Assembly (NCBI GenBank): GCA_945952585.1
Contig: CAMFII010000007.1
Coordinates: forward strand, 1 to 64,000
Source of the DNA: an uncultured Rhodobacter sp.
GTDB lineage: Bacteria > Pseudomonadota > Alphaproteobacteria > Rhodobacterales > Rhodobacteraceae
Length of the DNA stretch: 64,000 bases
Direction: 5' to 3'
Shown: one piece after another, positions 35,374 through 45,244 of the stretch
Layout: each line of letters starts with the position of its first letter
How positions within the stretch are numbered: position 1 is the stretch's first letter
Notes under the pieces: model-generated
Seen by the model: only the letters and a program-made list of their open reading frames with translations
Databases searched by the model: none
What the model was told of the DNA's origin: nothing
Translations under genes and position numbers: made by a program

Positions 35374-35512
35374 GCAGGACAGGTTTTCGACCGGGTTTTC
35401 TCTGGCCTTGCGCGGGCTTATCCGCTAGTCTGCCGTCAGACCCGGAAAACCGGGCGATCGAGACAGTGGCGGGGTGAGCAGCCCTGCGTGAAGGCGGAAC
35501 AGGCGACGCACC

Positions 35513-36679
35513 ATGACTGAGATGGTCTATGGCTCCATGCCCGCACGTGTGGGCGAGCCGGTACTCCCCCGTTGGTGGCGAACGATCGACAAGTGGTCGA
35601 TGACCTCGATCATGATGCTGTTCGGCATCGGTCTGTTGCTGGGCCTGGCGGCCTCGGTACCGCTGGCCACGCGCAACGGGCTCGACCCGTTCCACTATGT
35701 CCAGCGCCAGGCGATCTTCGGCGGTATGGCGATGGTCGCGATGATGGCGACCTCGATGATGACGCCGCAGCTTGTCCGCCGGCTGTCGGTCATCGGCTTT
35801 GCGATGTTCTTCGGGGCGCTCTGCCTCTTGCCCTTCCTGGGAACCGATTTCGGCAAGGGTGCCGTGCGCTGGTTCTCGATGGGCTTCCTGTCCTTCCAGC
35901 CATCGGAATTCCTCAAGCCGTTCTTCGTCGTTGTCTGCGCCTGGCTGATCGCGGCCGGGCAGGATCTGAACGGCCCTCCGGGCAAGTTGATCTCCTTCGT
36001 CATGGCGGTGATTGTCGTCCTGCTTCTGGCGCTTCAGCCAGACTTCGGTCAGGCGGCGCTGGTGCTGTTCGGCTGGGGCGTGATGTATTTCGTTGCCGGT
36101 GCGCCATTCCTGCTCATCACCACGATTGGCGGGCTGGTCACCGCGGGCGGCATGTTCGCCTATGCCCATTCCGAGCATTTCGCCCGCCGCATCGACGGCT
36201 TCCTGACGCCGGATGTCGATCCGCGCACCCAACTTGGTTATGCCGCCAACGCCATCCAGGAGGGCGGCTTCTTCGGAGTTGGCGTGGGCGAGGGACAGGT
36301 GAAGTGGTCGTTGCCCGATGCCCATACCGACTTCATCATCGCCGTCGCGGCCGAAGAATATGGCCTTGTGCTGGTCCTCATCATCATCGCGCTTTACGCC
36401 GCGATCACCGTCCGCTCGCTTTGGCGGCTGACGCGCGAGCGTGATCCGTTCAGCCGCCTCGCCGGCACCGGGCTGGCCTGCATGTTCGGCGTCCAGGCGA
36501 TGATCAACATGGGCGTCGCCGTGCGCCTGCTGCCGGCCAAGGGTATGACGCTTCCCTTCGTCAGTTACGGCGGCTCCTCTGTCATCGCCGCCGGGATCAC
36601 GGTGGGCATGCTCCTTGCCTTCACGCGGCAGCGGCCGCAGGGCGAGATGGGCGACATCCTGTTCAAGCGGGGCCGGTAA
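35513..36679 (+). CDS. ftsW: Septal peptidoglycan glycosyltransferase FtsW
   Basis: A 388-residue SEDS-family polytopic membrane protein, about 10 helices, which polymerises lipid II at the septum with FtsI. Signatures are [20 protein letters not shown], the periplasmic loop [20 protein letters not shown], the catalytic-aspartate region [14 protein letters not shown] and C-terminal [10 protein letters not shown]. The N-terminal 35 residues are cytoplasmic. murG begins one base after the stop, indicating coupled expression. Confidence 0.97.
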   Translation: MTEMVYGSMPARVGEPVLPRWWRTIDKWSMTSIMMLFGIGLLLGLAASVPLATRNGLDPFHYVQRQAIFGGMAMVAMMATSMMTPQLVRRLSVIGFAMFFGALCLLPFLGTDFGKGAVRWFSMGFLSFQPSEFLKPFFVVVCAWLIAAGQDLNGPPGKLISFVMAVIVVLLLALQPDFGQAALVLFGWGVMYFVAGAPFLLITTIGGLVTAGGMFAYAHSEHFARRIDGFLTPDVDPRTQLGYAANAIQEGGFFGVGVGEGQVKWSLPDAHTDFIIAVAAEEYGLVLVLIIIALYAAITVRSLWRLTRERDPFSRLAGTGLACMFGVQAMINMGVAVRLLPAKGMTLPFVSYGGSSVIAAGITVGMLLAFTRQRPQGEMGDILFKRGR

Positions 36680-36680
36680 G

Positions 36681-37817
36681 ATGGCGGGGCGGGGCGAACG
36701 CGCACCGCTGCTGCTGATCGCAGCCGGCGGCACGGGCGGCCACATGTTCCCCGCCCAGGCCTTGGCCGAAGCGATGATCGCAAAGGGTTGGCGGGTCAAG
36801 CTGTCGACGGATCCCCGCGGCGCCCGTTACGCCATAGCCTTTCCCGAAGAGGTCGTGATCGAGGAAATCTCCTCGGCCACGTTCGCCCGTGGCGGGGCGG
36901 CGGCCAAGCTGGCCGTTCCGTTCCGGATTGCCGGAGGCGTTCTCGGCGCCACGGGGCAGATGCTGCGCGACCGGCCAACGGTCGTTGTCGGCTTCGGCGG
37001 CTACCCGACGATCCCGGCCCTGTCGGCGGCGACGGTCCTGCGGATCCCCCGCATGATCCACGAACAGAACGGTGTGCTCGGCAAGGTGAACACCGCCTTC
37101 GCCTCGCGCGTCGATGCCGTGGCCTGCGGCACTTGGCCGACTGCGTTGCCCGACGGCGTCGCGGGCATCCATACCGGCAATCCGGTGCGGCAGGCGGTGC
37201 TGGACCGGGCTGGCGCAGGCTACATCGCGCCCGGTGACTACCCCATGAGCCTTCTGGTGATCGGCGGCAGCCAGGGCGCCCGTATCCTGTCCGACGTGGT
37301 GCCGGCGGCGATCGCGGCCCTGCCTGGACCATTGCGAGATCGACTTCGCGTCGCCCATCAGGCCCGCGAGGAGGATGCCGAGCGGGCCCAGGCGACCTAT
37401 GATGCCGCCGGCATCAAGGTCGAGATCGAACCCTTCTTCACTGACATTCCGCGTCGCCTGTCCGAGGCGCAACTGGTGATCTCGCGCTCGGGCGCATCGT
37501 CGGTCGCCGACATCTCGGTGGTCGGTCGGCCCTCGATCCTGATCCCCTTCGCCGCAGCGACCGGCGACCATCAGGCGGCCAATGCCAAAGGCCTGTCAGA
37601 CGCCGGGGCAGCAATCGTCATTCGCGAATCCGAGCTTGATCCCGCCGGACTTTCCGGCCATATCGCCGCGATTTTGGGGGAACCCGCCAAGGCCGAGGCC
37701 ATGGCCCGGGCCGCCCTGACGCAAGGCCGGCCGGACGCCACGATGCGGCTGGTCGAGATCGTGGAACGACTGGCGGCCGGCACTCCGGCGGCCCAAGACA
37801 AGAAAGGCGGCGCATGA
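36681..37817 (+). CDS. murG: Lipid II synthase MurG (GlcNAc transferase)
   Basis: A 378-residue peripheral membrane GT-B glycosyltransferase that transfers GlcNAc from UDP-GlcNAc to lipid I. The N-terminal glycine loop is [28 protein letters not shown] is the second, [11 protein letters not shown] follows and the C-terminal donor site has [10 protein letters not shown] and [11 protein letters not shown]. The ATG at 36681 is one base after the ftsW stop, and its stop overlaps the murC ATG. Confidence 0.97.
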   Translation: MAGRGERAPLLLIAAGGTGGHMFPAQALAEAMIAKGWRVKLSTDPRGARYAIAFPEEVVIEEISSATFARGGAAAKLAVPFRIAGGVLGATGQMLRDRPTVVVGFGGYPTIPALSAATVLRIPRMIHEQNGVLGKVNTAFASRVDAVACGTWPTALPDGVAGIHTGNPVRQAVLDRAGAGYIAPGDYPMSLLVIGGSQGARILSDVVPAAIAALPGPLRDRLRVAHQAREEDAERAQATYDAAGIKVEIEPFFTDIPRRLSEAQLVISRSGASSVADISVVGRPSILIPFAAATGDHQAANAKGLSDAGAAIVIRESELDPAGLSGHIAAILGEPAKAEAMARAALTQGRPDATMRLVEIVERLAAGTPAAQDKKGGA

Positions 37818-39220
37818 ACGCGGCAACCAAACTCCCGCTGGAACTGGGACCCATCCATTTCGTCGGCATCGGCGGCATCGGCATGTCCGGCATCGCCGAG
37901 GTGCTCATCACGCTTGGCTACACGGTTCAGGGGTCGGACTCGAAGGCGTCCAAGATCACCGACCGGCTGGTCGAACTGGGCGCGAGCTTCTTCGAAGGCC
38001 AGCGGGCCGAGAATATCGGCGAGGCGGCCGTGGTGGTGATTTCCTCCGCCATCAAGAAGGGCAACCCCGAACTGGAAGAAGCCCGCAAGCGGAAGCTGCC
38101 GGTGGTGCGCCGGGCCGAGATGCTGGCCGAGCTCATGCGGCTGAAGTCGAACATCGCCATTGCCGGGACGCACGGCAAGACCACGACGACGACGATGGTC
38201 GCCACGCTTCTGGACAAGGGCGGCTTCGACCCGACGGTCATCAACGGCGGTATCATCCATGCCTATGGCTCCAACGCTCGCGCCGGGGCAGGGGAGTGGA
38301 TGGTGGTCGAGGCGGATGAATCCGACGGTTCCTTCAACCGGCTGCCCGCGACCATCGCCATCGTCACCAACATCGACCCCGAACACATGGAGCACTGGGG
38401 CAGCTTCGACGCGCTCAGGAAGGGCTTCCTCGACTTCGTCTCGAACGTGCCCTTCTACGGCCTCGCCGTCTGCTGCACCGACCACCCCGAGGTGCAGGCC
38501 CTGGTCGGCCGCGTCACCGACCGCCGCATCGTGACCTTCGGCTTCAACGCCCAAGCTGACGTGCGGGCGCTGAACCTGCGGTTCGAGAATGGCACCGCGC
38601 ATTTCGACGTTGCCCTTCAGAACGAGGGCGACGGCAGCATGATCGAGGACATGACCCTGCCGATGCCGGGCGACCACAACGTGTCGAACGCGCTGGCGGC
38701 TATCGCGGTTGCGCGCCATCTCGGCATGAAGAAGGACGAAATCCGCGAGGCGCTGGCCAAGTTCGGTGGCGTCAACCGCCGCTTCACCAAGGTGGGCGAG
38801 GTGCTGGGCGGCGTCACCATCATCGACGATTATGGCCACCACCCCGTCGAGATTGCAGCCGTGCTCAAGGCAGCGCGTCAGGCGACCAAGGGGCGGATCA
38901 TCGCGGTCCACCAGCCGCACCGTTATACCCGCCTGTCCAGCCTGTTCGAGGATTTTTGCACCTGCTTCAACGAGGCGGACGTCGTCGCCATCGCCGAGGT
39001 TTATGCCGCCGGCGAGGACCCGATCCCGGGTGCCACCCGCGACGATCTGGTGGCTGGCCTGATCGCCCATGGTCACCGCCATGCCCGCGCCATCCTGTCG
39101 GAAGAGGATCTGGCGCGGCTGGTGAAGGAACAGGCGCGGCCAGGCGACATGGTCGTCTGCCTTGGCGCGGGCACGATCTCGGCCTGGGCGAATGGCCTGC
39201 CGGCGCGGCTTGGGGCGTGA
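37814..39220 (+). CDS. murC: UDP-MurNAc:L-alanine ligase MurC
   Basis: A 468-residue Mur ligase that adds L-Ala to UDP-MurNAc. The N-terminal [17 protein letters not shown] is typical, the P-loop is [15 protein letters not shown] near residue 115, EADESDGSF and [10 protein letters not shown] define the central domain, and [10 protein letters not shown] with HQPHRYTR the C-terminal domain. Its start overlaps the murG stop (ATGA). In related genomes murB, ddl and ftsQAZ follow closely; here two DUF2484 genes follow and then an unrelated operon on the opposite strand. Confidence 0.97.
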   Translation: MNAATKLPLELGPIHFVGIGGIGMSGIAEVLITLGYTVQGSDSKASKITDRLVELGASFFEGQRAENIGEAAVVVISSAIKKGNPELEEARKRKLPVVRRAEMLAELMRLKSNIAIAGTHGKTTTTTMVATLLDKGGFDPTVINGGIIHAYGSNARAGAGEWMVVEADESDGSFNRLPATIAIVTNIDPEHMEHWGSFDALRKGFLDFVSNVPFYGLAVCCTDHPEVQALVGRVTDRRIVTFGFNAQADVRALNLRFENGTAHFDVALQNEGDGSMIEDMTLPMPGDHNVSNALAAIAVARHLGMKKDEIREALAKFGGVNRRFTKVGEVLGGVTIIDDYGHHPVEIAAVLKAARQATKGRIIAVHQPHRYTRLSSLFEDFCTCFNEADVVAIAEVYAAGEDPIPGATRDDLVAGLIAHGHRHARAILSEEDLARLVKEQARPGDMVVCLGAGTISAWANGLPARLGA

Positions 39221-39298
39221 GATGACGGCCCTATCCCAAAGAACTATCGCCTTCCGCGTGTGGACTGCGCTAACCAGTGTCCGCGAGGAGACGCAAGC

Positions 39299-39565
39299 AT
39301 GTCCACTCCACTGACACTTGCCTGCATCTGGGTGCTGGCCGCGACCGCCGTGGCCCTGCTGCCCTATCGCCGCCAGATGGTGCCAGGGCTGGCGCTGCTG
39401 GTCGCGGCCCCGGTGCTGATTGCCTGGATCGGCTGGGTCCATGGCTGGATCTGGTCTGCCCTGGCGCTGCTGGGCTTCGGGTCGATGTTCCGACGGCCGC
39501 TGATCTATTTCGGTCGCCGTGCGCTCGGATTGCCGGTCGAACGGGTTGGGGAGCAGAAACGGTGA
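39299..39565 (+). CDS. DUF2484 small membrane protein, copy 1
   Basis: An 88-residue protein with three hydrophobic helices (residues about 4-20, 28-46 and 50-62) ending in a basic tail FRRPLIYFGRRALGL. DUF2484 genes are typical of Rhodobacteraceae and are found beside murC. Function unknown; an envelope or divisome link is suggested only by location. GAGGAGACGCAAGC precedes the ATG at 39299. Its TGA overlaps the GTG start of copy 2. Confidence 0.8.
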   Translation: MSTPLTLACIWVLAATAVALLPYRRQMVPGLALLVAAPVLIAWIGWVHGWIWSALALLGFGSMFRRPLIYFGRRALGLPVERVGEQKR

Positions 39566-39825
39566 GCCTGTCCCTCGTCGCCGTCTGCGTCTGGCTTGTC
39601 GTGGCGAACGTGATCGCCATGCTGCCGAGCCGCGATCACCATTGGCGCGCGGCCTATCTGCTGATCTCGATCGGTATCCCGATCCTTGGATGGGTCACGT
39701 ACGAGAACGGCCCGTGGATCGGGATGCTGGCCTTGGCGGCCGGGTCGTCGGTCCTGCGTTGGCCCTTGATTTATCTCTGGCGCGGCATTCGTCGGCGCGT
39801 GTTCCAGCAGAGCCCGGCCGAATAG
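39562..39825 (+). CDS. DUF2484 small membrane protein, copy 2
   Basis: An 87-residue protein starting at GTG 39562, overlapping the end of copy 1 by four bases, so the two are translationally coupled. It shares the layout of copy 1: CVWLVVANVIAMLPSRDHHW, a second helix, then VLRWPLIYLWRGIRRRV matching the RPLIYFGRR end of copy 1. The pair probably arose by duplication. It closes the dcw segment; the converging thiolase gene ends three bases beyond. Confidence 0.8.
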   Translation: MSLSLVAVCVWLVVANVIAMLPSRDHHWRAAYLLISIGIPILGWVTYENGPWIGMLALAAGSSVLRWPLIYLWRGIRRRVFQQSPAE

Positions 39826-39828
39826 CGC

Positions 39829-40923
39829 TCAGCCCTCAAGCAGCAGCGCGCTGCCGATCCCGCCCGCCGCCGCGATGGCGGCGAGCCCGATCCCTCCCCG
39901 CAGATCGTGAAACAGCCGCGTCGCAAGGATCGCACCCGATGCGCCGACAGGATGGCCGCGCGCCAGCGCCCCGCCATTTGGGTTGACCCGGCCCGGATCA
40001 AGACCCGCCCCGCTGACGCAGGCCATGGCCTGAACGGCATAGGCTTCCATGATCTCGGCCTGGGCGATGTCATGGACTGTCACACTGGACTTGGCGAGGC
40101 ACGCCGCTATGGCCGGGATGGGAGCAAGGCCGGGTTCCTCGGGCCGGGCGCCGAGCGTCACACCGCCCAGGATACGCAAGGCGCGCGGTGCCCGCCGCAT
40201 CAGCCTGTCCGAGACGACAAGGCACAGTGCCGCTCCGTCTGCCGCGACGGCCGCCGTCGCGGCCGTGATGCTGCCGGTGATGGCTTGCGCGCGTGCTGCC
40301 GTCGTGGCCGTCAGCCGCCGGGTGAAGGCATCATCGCTTAGTCCGGCAAGCGGAACGATCTCGGCCCGCAGTCGGTCCCGCGCCGCGAGCGCCTTGGCAT
40401 GGCTCGCCACGGCCCATGCGTCCTGCTCGGCGCGGCTGAGGCCAAGGCGGTCTGCCAGCGAAGCAGCCGCTTCGGCCATGTCGGGGTCGCGGTCGGGCCA
40501 GGGGGTGAAGCGCGCCTGGTCGTAGGCGACAGGCGCGCCGCCGGACGGGTCCGTGCGCAGCCGCAGCGGTCGGCGCGAATAACTCTCGCTGCCGCCGGCC
40601 AGAACGGCCTCTGCCTGACCGGACTCGACCAGCGCCGCTGCTATCAGGATCGCATCCAGGCCGCCCGCGCATTGCCTGTCGATGGTCAGCCCTGCCACGC
40701 GCTCGGGCAGTCCAGCGGCTAGCGCAGCAAGGCGGGCCGGGTTCCCTCCTTCGCCAAGCGCATTCGACAGGATCAGTTCATCCACCAGATCCATCTCGAT
40801 CCCGCCGGCCGAGAGGCAAGGCCCGACCAGGGGGGCGGCAAGGTCATGGGCGTGCAACCGGGCAAGCGCACCGCCGCGTGGGGCGACCGGGGTGCGGAAG
40901 GCGGCGGTGATCCAGGCTGTCAT
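39829..40923 (-). CDS. Thiolase-family protein lacking the second catalytic cysteine
   Basis: A 364-residue thiolase-fold protein. The nucleophilic cysteine is in TIDRQCAGGLDAI near residue 84 and the histidine motif is NPNGGALARGHPVGASGA. The C-terminal base, normally a cysteine in a CIGGG-type loop, is replaced: the segment reads LAAIAAAGGIGSALL, with Ala at that position. Standard Claisen or cleavage chemistry may therefore be impaired or different. It is the last gene of an aroQ-aldolase-ligase-thiolase operon and overlaps the ligase stop by four bases. The length is somewhat short for thiolase II (about 390). Confidence 0.85.
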   Translation of the reverse strand: MTAWITAAFRTPVAPRGGALARLHAHDLAAPLVGPCLSAGGIEMDLVDELILSNALGEGGNPARLAALAAGLPERVAGLTIDRQCAGGLDAILIAAALVESGQAEAVLAGGSESYSRRPLRLRTDPSGGAPVAYDQARFTPWPDRDPDMAEAAASLADRLGLSRAEQDAWAVASHAKALAARDRLRAEIVPLAGLSDDAFTRRLTATTAARAQAITGSITAATAAVAADGAALCLVVSDRLMRRAPRALRILGGVTLGARPEEPGLAPIPAIAACLAKSSVTVHDIAQAEIMEAYAVQAMACVSGAGLDPGRVNPNGGALARGHPVGASGAILATRLFHDLRGGIGLAAIAAAGGIGSALLLEG

Positions 40924-42074
40924 GGCAGCGCACGCTCAAGCGCTGCGAGGTCGGTCTTGCCGGACGGGAGCAATGGCCAGTCAGCGATGCGATGGATGCG
41001 TCGGGGGGCGGCCAGGGGGCCAAGCTGGTTGCGGCAGGCCGACAGGACCGCGTCGGTGTCGCCGCCGGTCACGAATGCCTCGATCACATGGCCGCGCCGC
41101 GGGTCCGGGCGGGCAAGCGCAGCGGCGCGGGTCACGCCCGGCAGGGACAGAAGAAAGCTCTCGACCGCCTCGGGAAAGACGTTCTGGTCGGCCACCGTGA
41201 CCATGCGTCCGGCGCGGCCGTGCAGGTAGAGATACCCATCCTCGAGCCGCCCGAACTCTCCGACCGACAGCCAGCCATCCCGCCAACGGGCTGGGCCGGG
41301 ATCGCCGGCATAGCCCTGGAACAGGTAGGGCGATTGCACCCAGATCTCGCCATCAAGGATGTCGATCTCGGTGCCGGGATAGGCCCGACCAACGGACTCC
41401 GTCGGTGTGTCGGCGTCGGAAAGGGTAATGAAGCTCGCCTCTGCCGCGCCGTAGAACTCGCAAAGATTGGCGCCAGGCGCGACAGTGGCAACAAGGTCGC
41501 GTGTCGCGGGATCGAGCCTTGCCCCACCGCACAGGACAAGCCGCAGGGAAGGCAGTGAAATCCCCGCCTCGGCAATCAGGCGCAGTTGCACGGGGCTGGC
41601 ATAGAGCATGTCGATGCCCTTGGTCCTGATCGCCTGCGCCTGATGGTCCGGGCGCAGGCCGTCGAGGGGATGCAACTCGCCCCCGAGATGGAGCGTCTCG
41701 ATTGCACCGTAAAGCGCGAGCGACTGCACCAACTGCCCCGGAATGCCCACGCGGCGACCCGGACCAAGGCCGAACAGCCGGACATTGACCTCGAAGCTCG
41801 CGATCCATGACGCCTGCGTGCGGCGGATCCGTCGCGGAATCCCGCTTGAACCCGATGTGAGGGTTTCAAGGCAGTCGCCGGGCTGAGGCGGTTCGCCCCC
41901 GCCGCCGATGCGGAAGGCAAGCCCGGCCGCCGCCGCTGACATCGCCTGACAAAGGGCTTCTGCCGGGGGGCGGGGCGCGATAACGGGCCGGGCGGTGGCA
42001 GCCGAGCCATCGCTCACCCCCTCGGCCGTGACGATCCGGGCGGCGGGATGCCAGCGGAATCGCTCGGAACCCAT
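40920..42074 (-). CDS. AMP-binding acyl-CoA ligase, short form
   Basis: A 384-residue adenylate-forming enzyme. Core motifs are TLTSGSSGIPRRI (P-loop, near residue 90), EFYGAAEASF, the hinge GRAGRMVTVADQNVFPEAVE and the catalytic-lysine end LLPSGKTDLAAL. It is about 120 residues shorter than a typical ligase because the region before the P-loop is reduced. Paired with the adjacent thiolase, it recalls the VraA-VraB type pairs annotated in Gram-positive bacteria. The substrate is unknown. Start 42074 is three bases after the aldolase stop. Confidence 0.85.
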   Translation of the reverse strand: MGSERFRWHPAARIVTAEGVSDGSAATARPVIAPRPPAEALCQAMSAAAAGLAFRIGGGGEPPQPGDCLETLTSGSSGIPRRIRRTQASWIASFEVNVRLFGLGPGRRVGIPGQLVQSLALYGAIETLHLGGELHPLDGLRPDHQAQAIRTKGIDMLYASPVQLRLIAEAGISLPSLRLVLCGGARLDPATRDLVATVAPGANLCEFYGAAEASFITLSDADTPTESVGRAYPGTEIDILDGEIWVQSPYLFQGYAGDPGPARWRDGWLSVGEFGRLEDGYLYLHGRAGRMVTVADQNVFPEAVESFLLSLPGVTRAAALARPDPRRGHVIEAFVTGGDTDAVLSACRNQLGPLAAPRRIHRIADWPLLPSGKTDLAALERALP

Positions 42075-42077
42075 CGG

Positions 42078-42845
42078 TCAGACGTCGCGGAACTCGGCCG
42101 CCAGCCGGCGTGCGGCAAGGACGAGCAGGTGCAGGTCGACCCCGACAGCGGTGAAGGTCGTGCCAAGCGCCATGCAGCGGCGGGCAAAGGCTACGTCGGT
42201 CGCAAGAATGCCGGCGGCCTTGCCGGTCGCAACGATGCGTGGGATGGCGGCCTCGATCGCGGCCACCACCTCGGGGTGGCCCGGCTCGCCCGGATGCCCC
42301 ATGCTCGCCGCAAGGTCGGAGGGGCCGATGAAAAGCCCGTCCACCCCGTCGACCGCAGCGATTTCCTCGATCCGCGTCAGGGCTGCGTCGGTTTCGACCT
42401 GAAGAAGCAGGCAAAGCTCGGTCTCGGCGCGTTTCAGATAGCCTTCGACCGCCCCATAACCCGTAGCGCGGGTCATGTAGGAGACGCCGCGAATGCCGCG
42501 GGGGGCATAGCGGATTGCGGCAACCGCCGCTTCGGCCTCGGCCCGGGTCTGGACATAGGGGATGAGCAGGGTCTGCGCACCAAGATCGAGCAGGCGCTTG
42601 ATGAGGACAGGGTCGTTCGCGGCGGGCCGGACCAGCGAGGAGGGGCCATGACCCACCATCGCCTGCATCATCGCCATCGTGTCGGGGATGTCGGTCAGCG
42701 AATGCTCTGTGTCGATCAGGACCCAGTCATAGCCGCAGGTCGCAAGCGCCTCGGCGGGGACGGGTCCGGGGATGGTGCACCACATGCCGATCTGCGGGCG
42801 ACCTTCAAGCAGTGCCTGCTTGAAGCGGTTCTTCGGCAGGTCCAT
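42078..42845 (-). CDS. HpcH/HpaI-family class II aldolase
   Basis: A 255-residue metal-dependent aldolase. Signatures are GYDWVLIDTEHS near residue 40, VRPAANDPVLIKRLLDLGAQTLLIPYV (in outline), QVETDAAL with the metal-binding glutamate and GVDGLFIGPSDLAASMGHPG. Family members cleave 2-keto-3-deoxy acids or 4-hydroxy-2-oxo acids to pyruvate and an aldehyde. The exact substrate cannot be told. The ATG at 42845 shares a base with the aroQ stop, so translation is coupled. Confidence 0.92.
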   Translation of the reverse strand: MDLPKNRFKQALLEGRPQIGMWCTIPGPVPAEALATCGYDWVLIDTEHSLTDIPDTMAMMQAMVGHGPSSLVRPAANDPVLIKRLLDLGAQTLLIPYVQTRAEAEAAVAAIRYAPRGIRGVSYMTRATGYGAVEGYLKRAETELCLLLQVETDAALTRIEEIAAVDGVDGLFIGPSDLAASMGHPGEPGHPEVVAAIEAAIPRIVATGKAAGILATDVAFARRCMALGTTFTAVGVDLHLLVLAARRLAAEFRDV

Positions 42846-43288
42846 CACTTGCCCCCGAGCAGTGTTGCCATCCGCCGTAGCGCCAGCGTGTAACCCTCAA
42901 TCCCGAAGCCCGCGATCACGCCCTCGGCCCTGAGCGAGACATAGGAGTGATGGCGGAAGGCGTCGCGCTTGTGGATGTTCGAGATATGCACCTCAAGCAC
43001 CGGACCGTCGAAGGCATTCAGGGCATCGAGGATGGCGATCGAGGTGTGGGTCAGCGCGCCGGCATTGATGATGATGCCCGCGCCTTCGCCCCGCGCCTCC
43101 TGGATCCAGTCGATCAGCTGACCTTCGTGATTGGACTGGTGGAAGCGGATCGTCAGGCCCACCTCTTCCGCAAGCCCGGCACAGGACTCGGCCACATCCT
43201 CAAGCGTCGCGCGGCCGTAGATCTCGGGCTGGCGCTGGCCCAGCAGGTTCAGGTTGGGTCCGTTCAGGATGTAGATCGGTTTCGGCAT
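42845..43288 (-). CDS. aroQ: Type II 3-dehydroquinate dehydratase
   Basis: A 147-residue enzyme of the shikimate pathway that converts 3-dehydroquinate to 3-dehydroshikimate. It begins [19 protein letters not shown] with the lid-loop arginine and tyrosine (RQPEIYG), then [27 protein letters not shown] and [18 protein letters not shown]. Length matches the dodecameric type II family. AAGGA precedes the ATG by eight bases. It heads the minus-strand operon, which could mean it serves quinate catabolism with the aldolase instead of, or as well as, biosynthesis. Confidence 0.96.
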   Translation of the reverse strand: MPKPIYILNGPNLNLLGQRQPEIYGRATLEDVAESCAGLAEEVGLTIRFHQSNHEGQLIDWIQEARGEGAGIIINAGALTHTSIAILDALNAFDGPVLEVHISNIHKRDAFRHHSYVSLRAEGVIAGFGIEGYTLALRRMATLLGGK

Positions 43289-43405
43289 CACGGCGTCCTT
43301 GCGGTTTGGCGCGACGATAGCCGATCCGGGCGAAAGGGCAAACGGGATGCGCTTGCCAATCCGCTGGCCGCGGAGTTCTCTGCCGACTGTCAGCGGAGGA
43401 CGGCG

Positions 43406-44356
43406 ATGGATCAGGTGCGCGACTACTATCCGGCGATCGAGCCCTATGCGACGGGGCGGATGGAGGTCGGCGACGGCCATGTGATCTACTGGGAAAGGGT
43501 CGGCACGCCGGGGGCGACACCGGCCGTGTTCCTGCATGGCGGACCGGGCGGCGGCTGCGAACCGGACCACCGGCGGTTCTTCGATCCCGCCCGCTATGAT
43601 GTCCTGCTGTTCGACCAGCGCGGCTGCGGGCGCTCGACGCCCTATGCAGAGCTCGAGGCGAACACGACCTGGCACCTTGTTGCCGATATCGAGCGGCTGC
43701 GGGCGATGGTGGGCTGCGGCAGCTGGGTGGTGTTCGGCGGCTCCTGGGGCTCGACGCTGGCGCTCGCCTATGCCGAGACGCATCCGGAACGGGTGCGCGC
43801 CCTGATCGTGCGGGGCATTTACACCGTCACGAAGGCCGAGATCGACTGGTACTACCGCTTCGGCGTCTCCGAGATGTTTCCCGACGCTTGGGAGAGGTTC
43901 CTCGCGCCGATCCCTGAGGCAGAGCGGAGCGACCTCGTCGCGGCCTACCGCCGGCGGCTGACCTCGCCGGATGCCGAGGTGCGGCGGGTGGCGGCGCAGG
44001 CCTGGTCAACCTGGGAGGGGACGACGATCACGCTTCTGCCGCGTCCCGCGTTGATCGAGCATTTCGGCGAGGCGGAGTTCGCGGTGGCCTTCGCCCGGAT
44101 CGAGAACCACTATTTCTTCCACGACTGCTGGCTGGAGGAGGGGCAGCTCCTACGCGACGCGCACCGGCTGCACGGCATCCCCGGCGCGATCATCCACGGC
44201 CGCTACGACATGCCCTGCCCGGCGCGGACGGCGTTCGAGCTGCACCGGGCCTGGCCCGGGGCAGAGTTCCACCTGATCGAGGGCGCGGGTCACGCGGCCT
44301 CGGAACCCGGCATCCGCGACGCGCTGATCCGGGCGACGGACCGGTTTGGTGCTTAG
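43406..44356 (+). CDS. pip: Proline iminopeptidase
   Basis: A 316-residue alpha/beta hydrolase that removes N-terminal proline from peptides. The oxyanion loop is [25 protein letters not shown] is the family signature, the nucleophile elbow is [16 protein letters not shown] (serine near residue 111), and the acid and histidine lie in HGRYDMPCP and [22 protein letters not shown] precedes the ATG at 43406. It is divergent from aroQ across about 115 bases without a clear operator. Confidence 0.95.
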   Translation: MDQVRDYYPAIEPYATGRMEVGDGHVIYWERVGTPGATPAVFLHGGPGGGCEPDHRRFFDPARYDVLLFDQRGCGRSTPYAELEANTTWHLVADIERLRAMVGCGSWVVFGGSWGSTLALAYAETHPERVRALIVRGIYTVTKAEIDWYYRFGVSEMFPDAWERFLAPIPEAERSDLVAAYRRRLTSPDAEVRRVAAQAWSTWEGTTITLLPRPALIEHFGEAEFAVAFARIENHYFFHDCWLEEGQLLRDAHRLHGIPGAIIHGRYDMPCPARTAFELHRAWPGAEFHLIEGAGHAASEPGIRDALIRATDRFGA

Positions 44357-44375
44357 GTGATTATGGGGCCGCGGA

Positions 44376-45083
44376 TCAGGGGGACCTAGTGAATGCGGCC
44401 AATGCAGCCTGGTCCAGAATAGCCACCTGTCCGTAGGACCTTGCCACCGCGCCCATTTCGGCCATGCGCCTCAAGACCTGATTGACCAGCCGACGGTCCA
44501 CGTTGGCCATTTCGCCGAGCATGGACTGTGTGACCCGGACGAGGCCTTTCGAGTCCGGATCGGCGGCGGCAAGCCGCATCAGGGTCGCTGCGATGCGCTG
44601 GTCGGGGCGTCGGAAGAGCAGACAGGCGATGGTCGCTATCGCGATGTCCATCCCGTATTCGCCAATGGTCAGTATTGCCCGCTGGAACTCGGGCGACTGG
44701 CCGGCGATCGACCTGGCTTCTGACAAGTAAAGATAGAAAAGGCTGGCCTCTTCGATCACCGAAAAGGTCAGGCTGCGTTGGCTGGGACGCAAGAGCGGCC
44801 CATAGCCGAACCACGTGCCGCAGGACATGACGTGGGCAAGTTGCGCGTCTCCGCCAGCTATCGGCACCTGAACTCCGATCGTCCCGCTGACAATGCCGTA
44901 AATTCCGCCCGGTTCGTCGCCGGCCTGATGCAGCAGTTGTCCGGGCCCCCTCGAAATCAGGCGCGCCTGCGAGAAAACCGCCTTCTGCAGGTCATCTGTC
45001 TGGTCGGCAAGCCAGCCACGCCGCAGGACAAGACGTTCTGCTTCGGAACGGTTACGTGGGCCGCGAGAGTTGTGCGCTATCAT
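44376..45083 (-). CDS. Crp/Fnr-family transcriptional regulator
   Basis: A 235-residue regulator with an N-terminal cyclic-nucleotide-binding-like domain (residues about 15-130, LISRGPGQLLHQAGDEPGGIYGIVSG in outline) and a C-terminal winged HTH (residues about 165-230; VRVTQSMLGEMANVDRRLVNQVLRRM). The four cysteines of Fnr are absent. It is divergent from the amidohydrolase at 45245, and a 22-bp palindrome between them has CRP-site dimensions. The effector is unknown. Confidence 0.88.
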   Translation of the reverse strand: MIAHNSRGPRNRSEAERLVLRRGWLADQTDDLQKAVFSQARLISRGPGQLLHQAGDEPGGIYGIVSGTIGVQVPIAGGDAQLAHVMSCGTWFGYGPLLRPSQRSLTFSVIEEASLFYLYLSEARSIAGQSPEFQRAILTIGEYGMDIAIATIACLLFRRPDQRIAATLMRLAAADPDSKGLVRVTQSMLGEMANVDRRLVNQVLRRMAEMGAVARSYGQVAILDQAALAAFTRSP

Positions 45084-45145
45084 AAGAGGCTTCTCCGCTG
45101 GGGCTGAGCGAACGCAACTTAGACGGCGGCATTCTGTCTGCCCGT

Positions 45146-45167
45146 GATTGTCGGGATGGCGACAATC
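45146..45167. promoter_or_regulatory. 22-bp palindrome, candidate Crp/Fnr-type operator
   Basis: GATTGTCG and CGACAATC form a perfect inverted repeat with a six-base spacer, the size of a Crp/Fnr-dimer site, 63 bases before the crp-like gene start and 78 bases before the amidohydrolase start. Two further GC-rich inverted repeats (TAGGG/CCCTA, TGCCC/GGGCA) lie at about 45173-45199. Confidence 0.55.
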
Positions 45168-45244
45168 CGTGCTAGGGGTTTTGCCCTAAACTAAGGGCAG
45201 TTTCAATCACGCCTTGATGGCCCTGTAGTTGGTGGAGAATTGCC

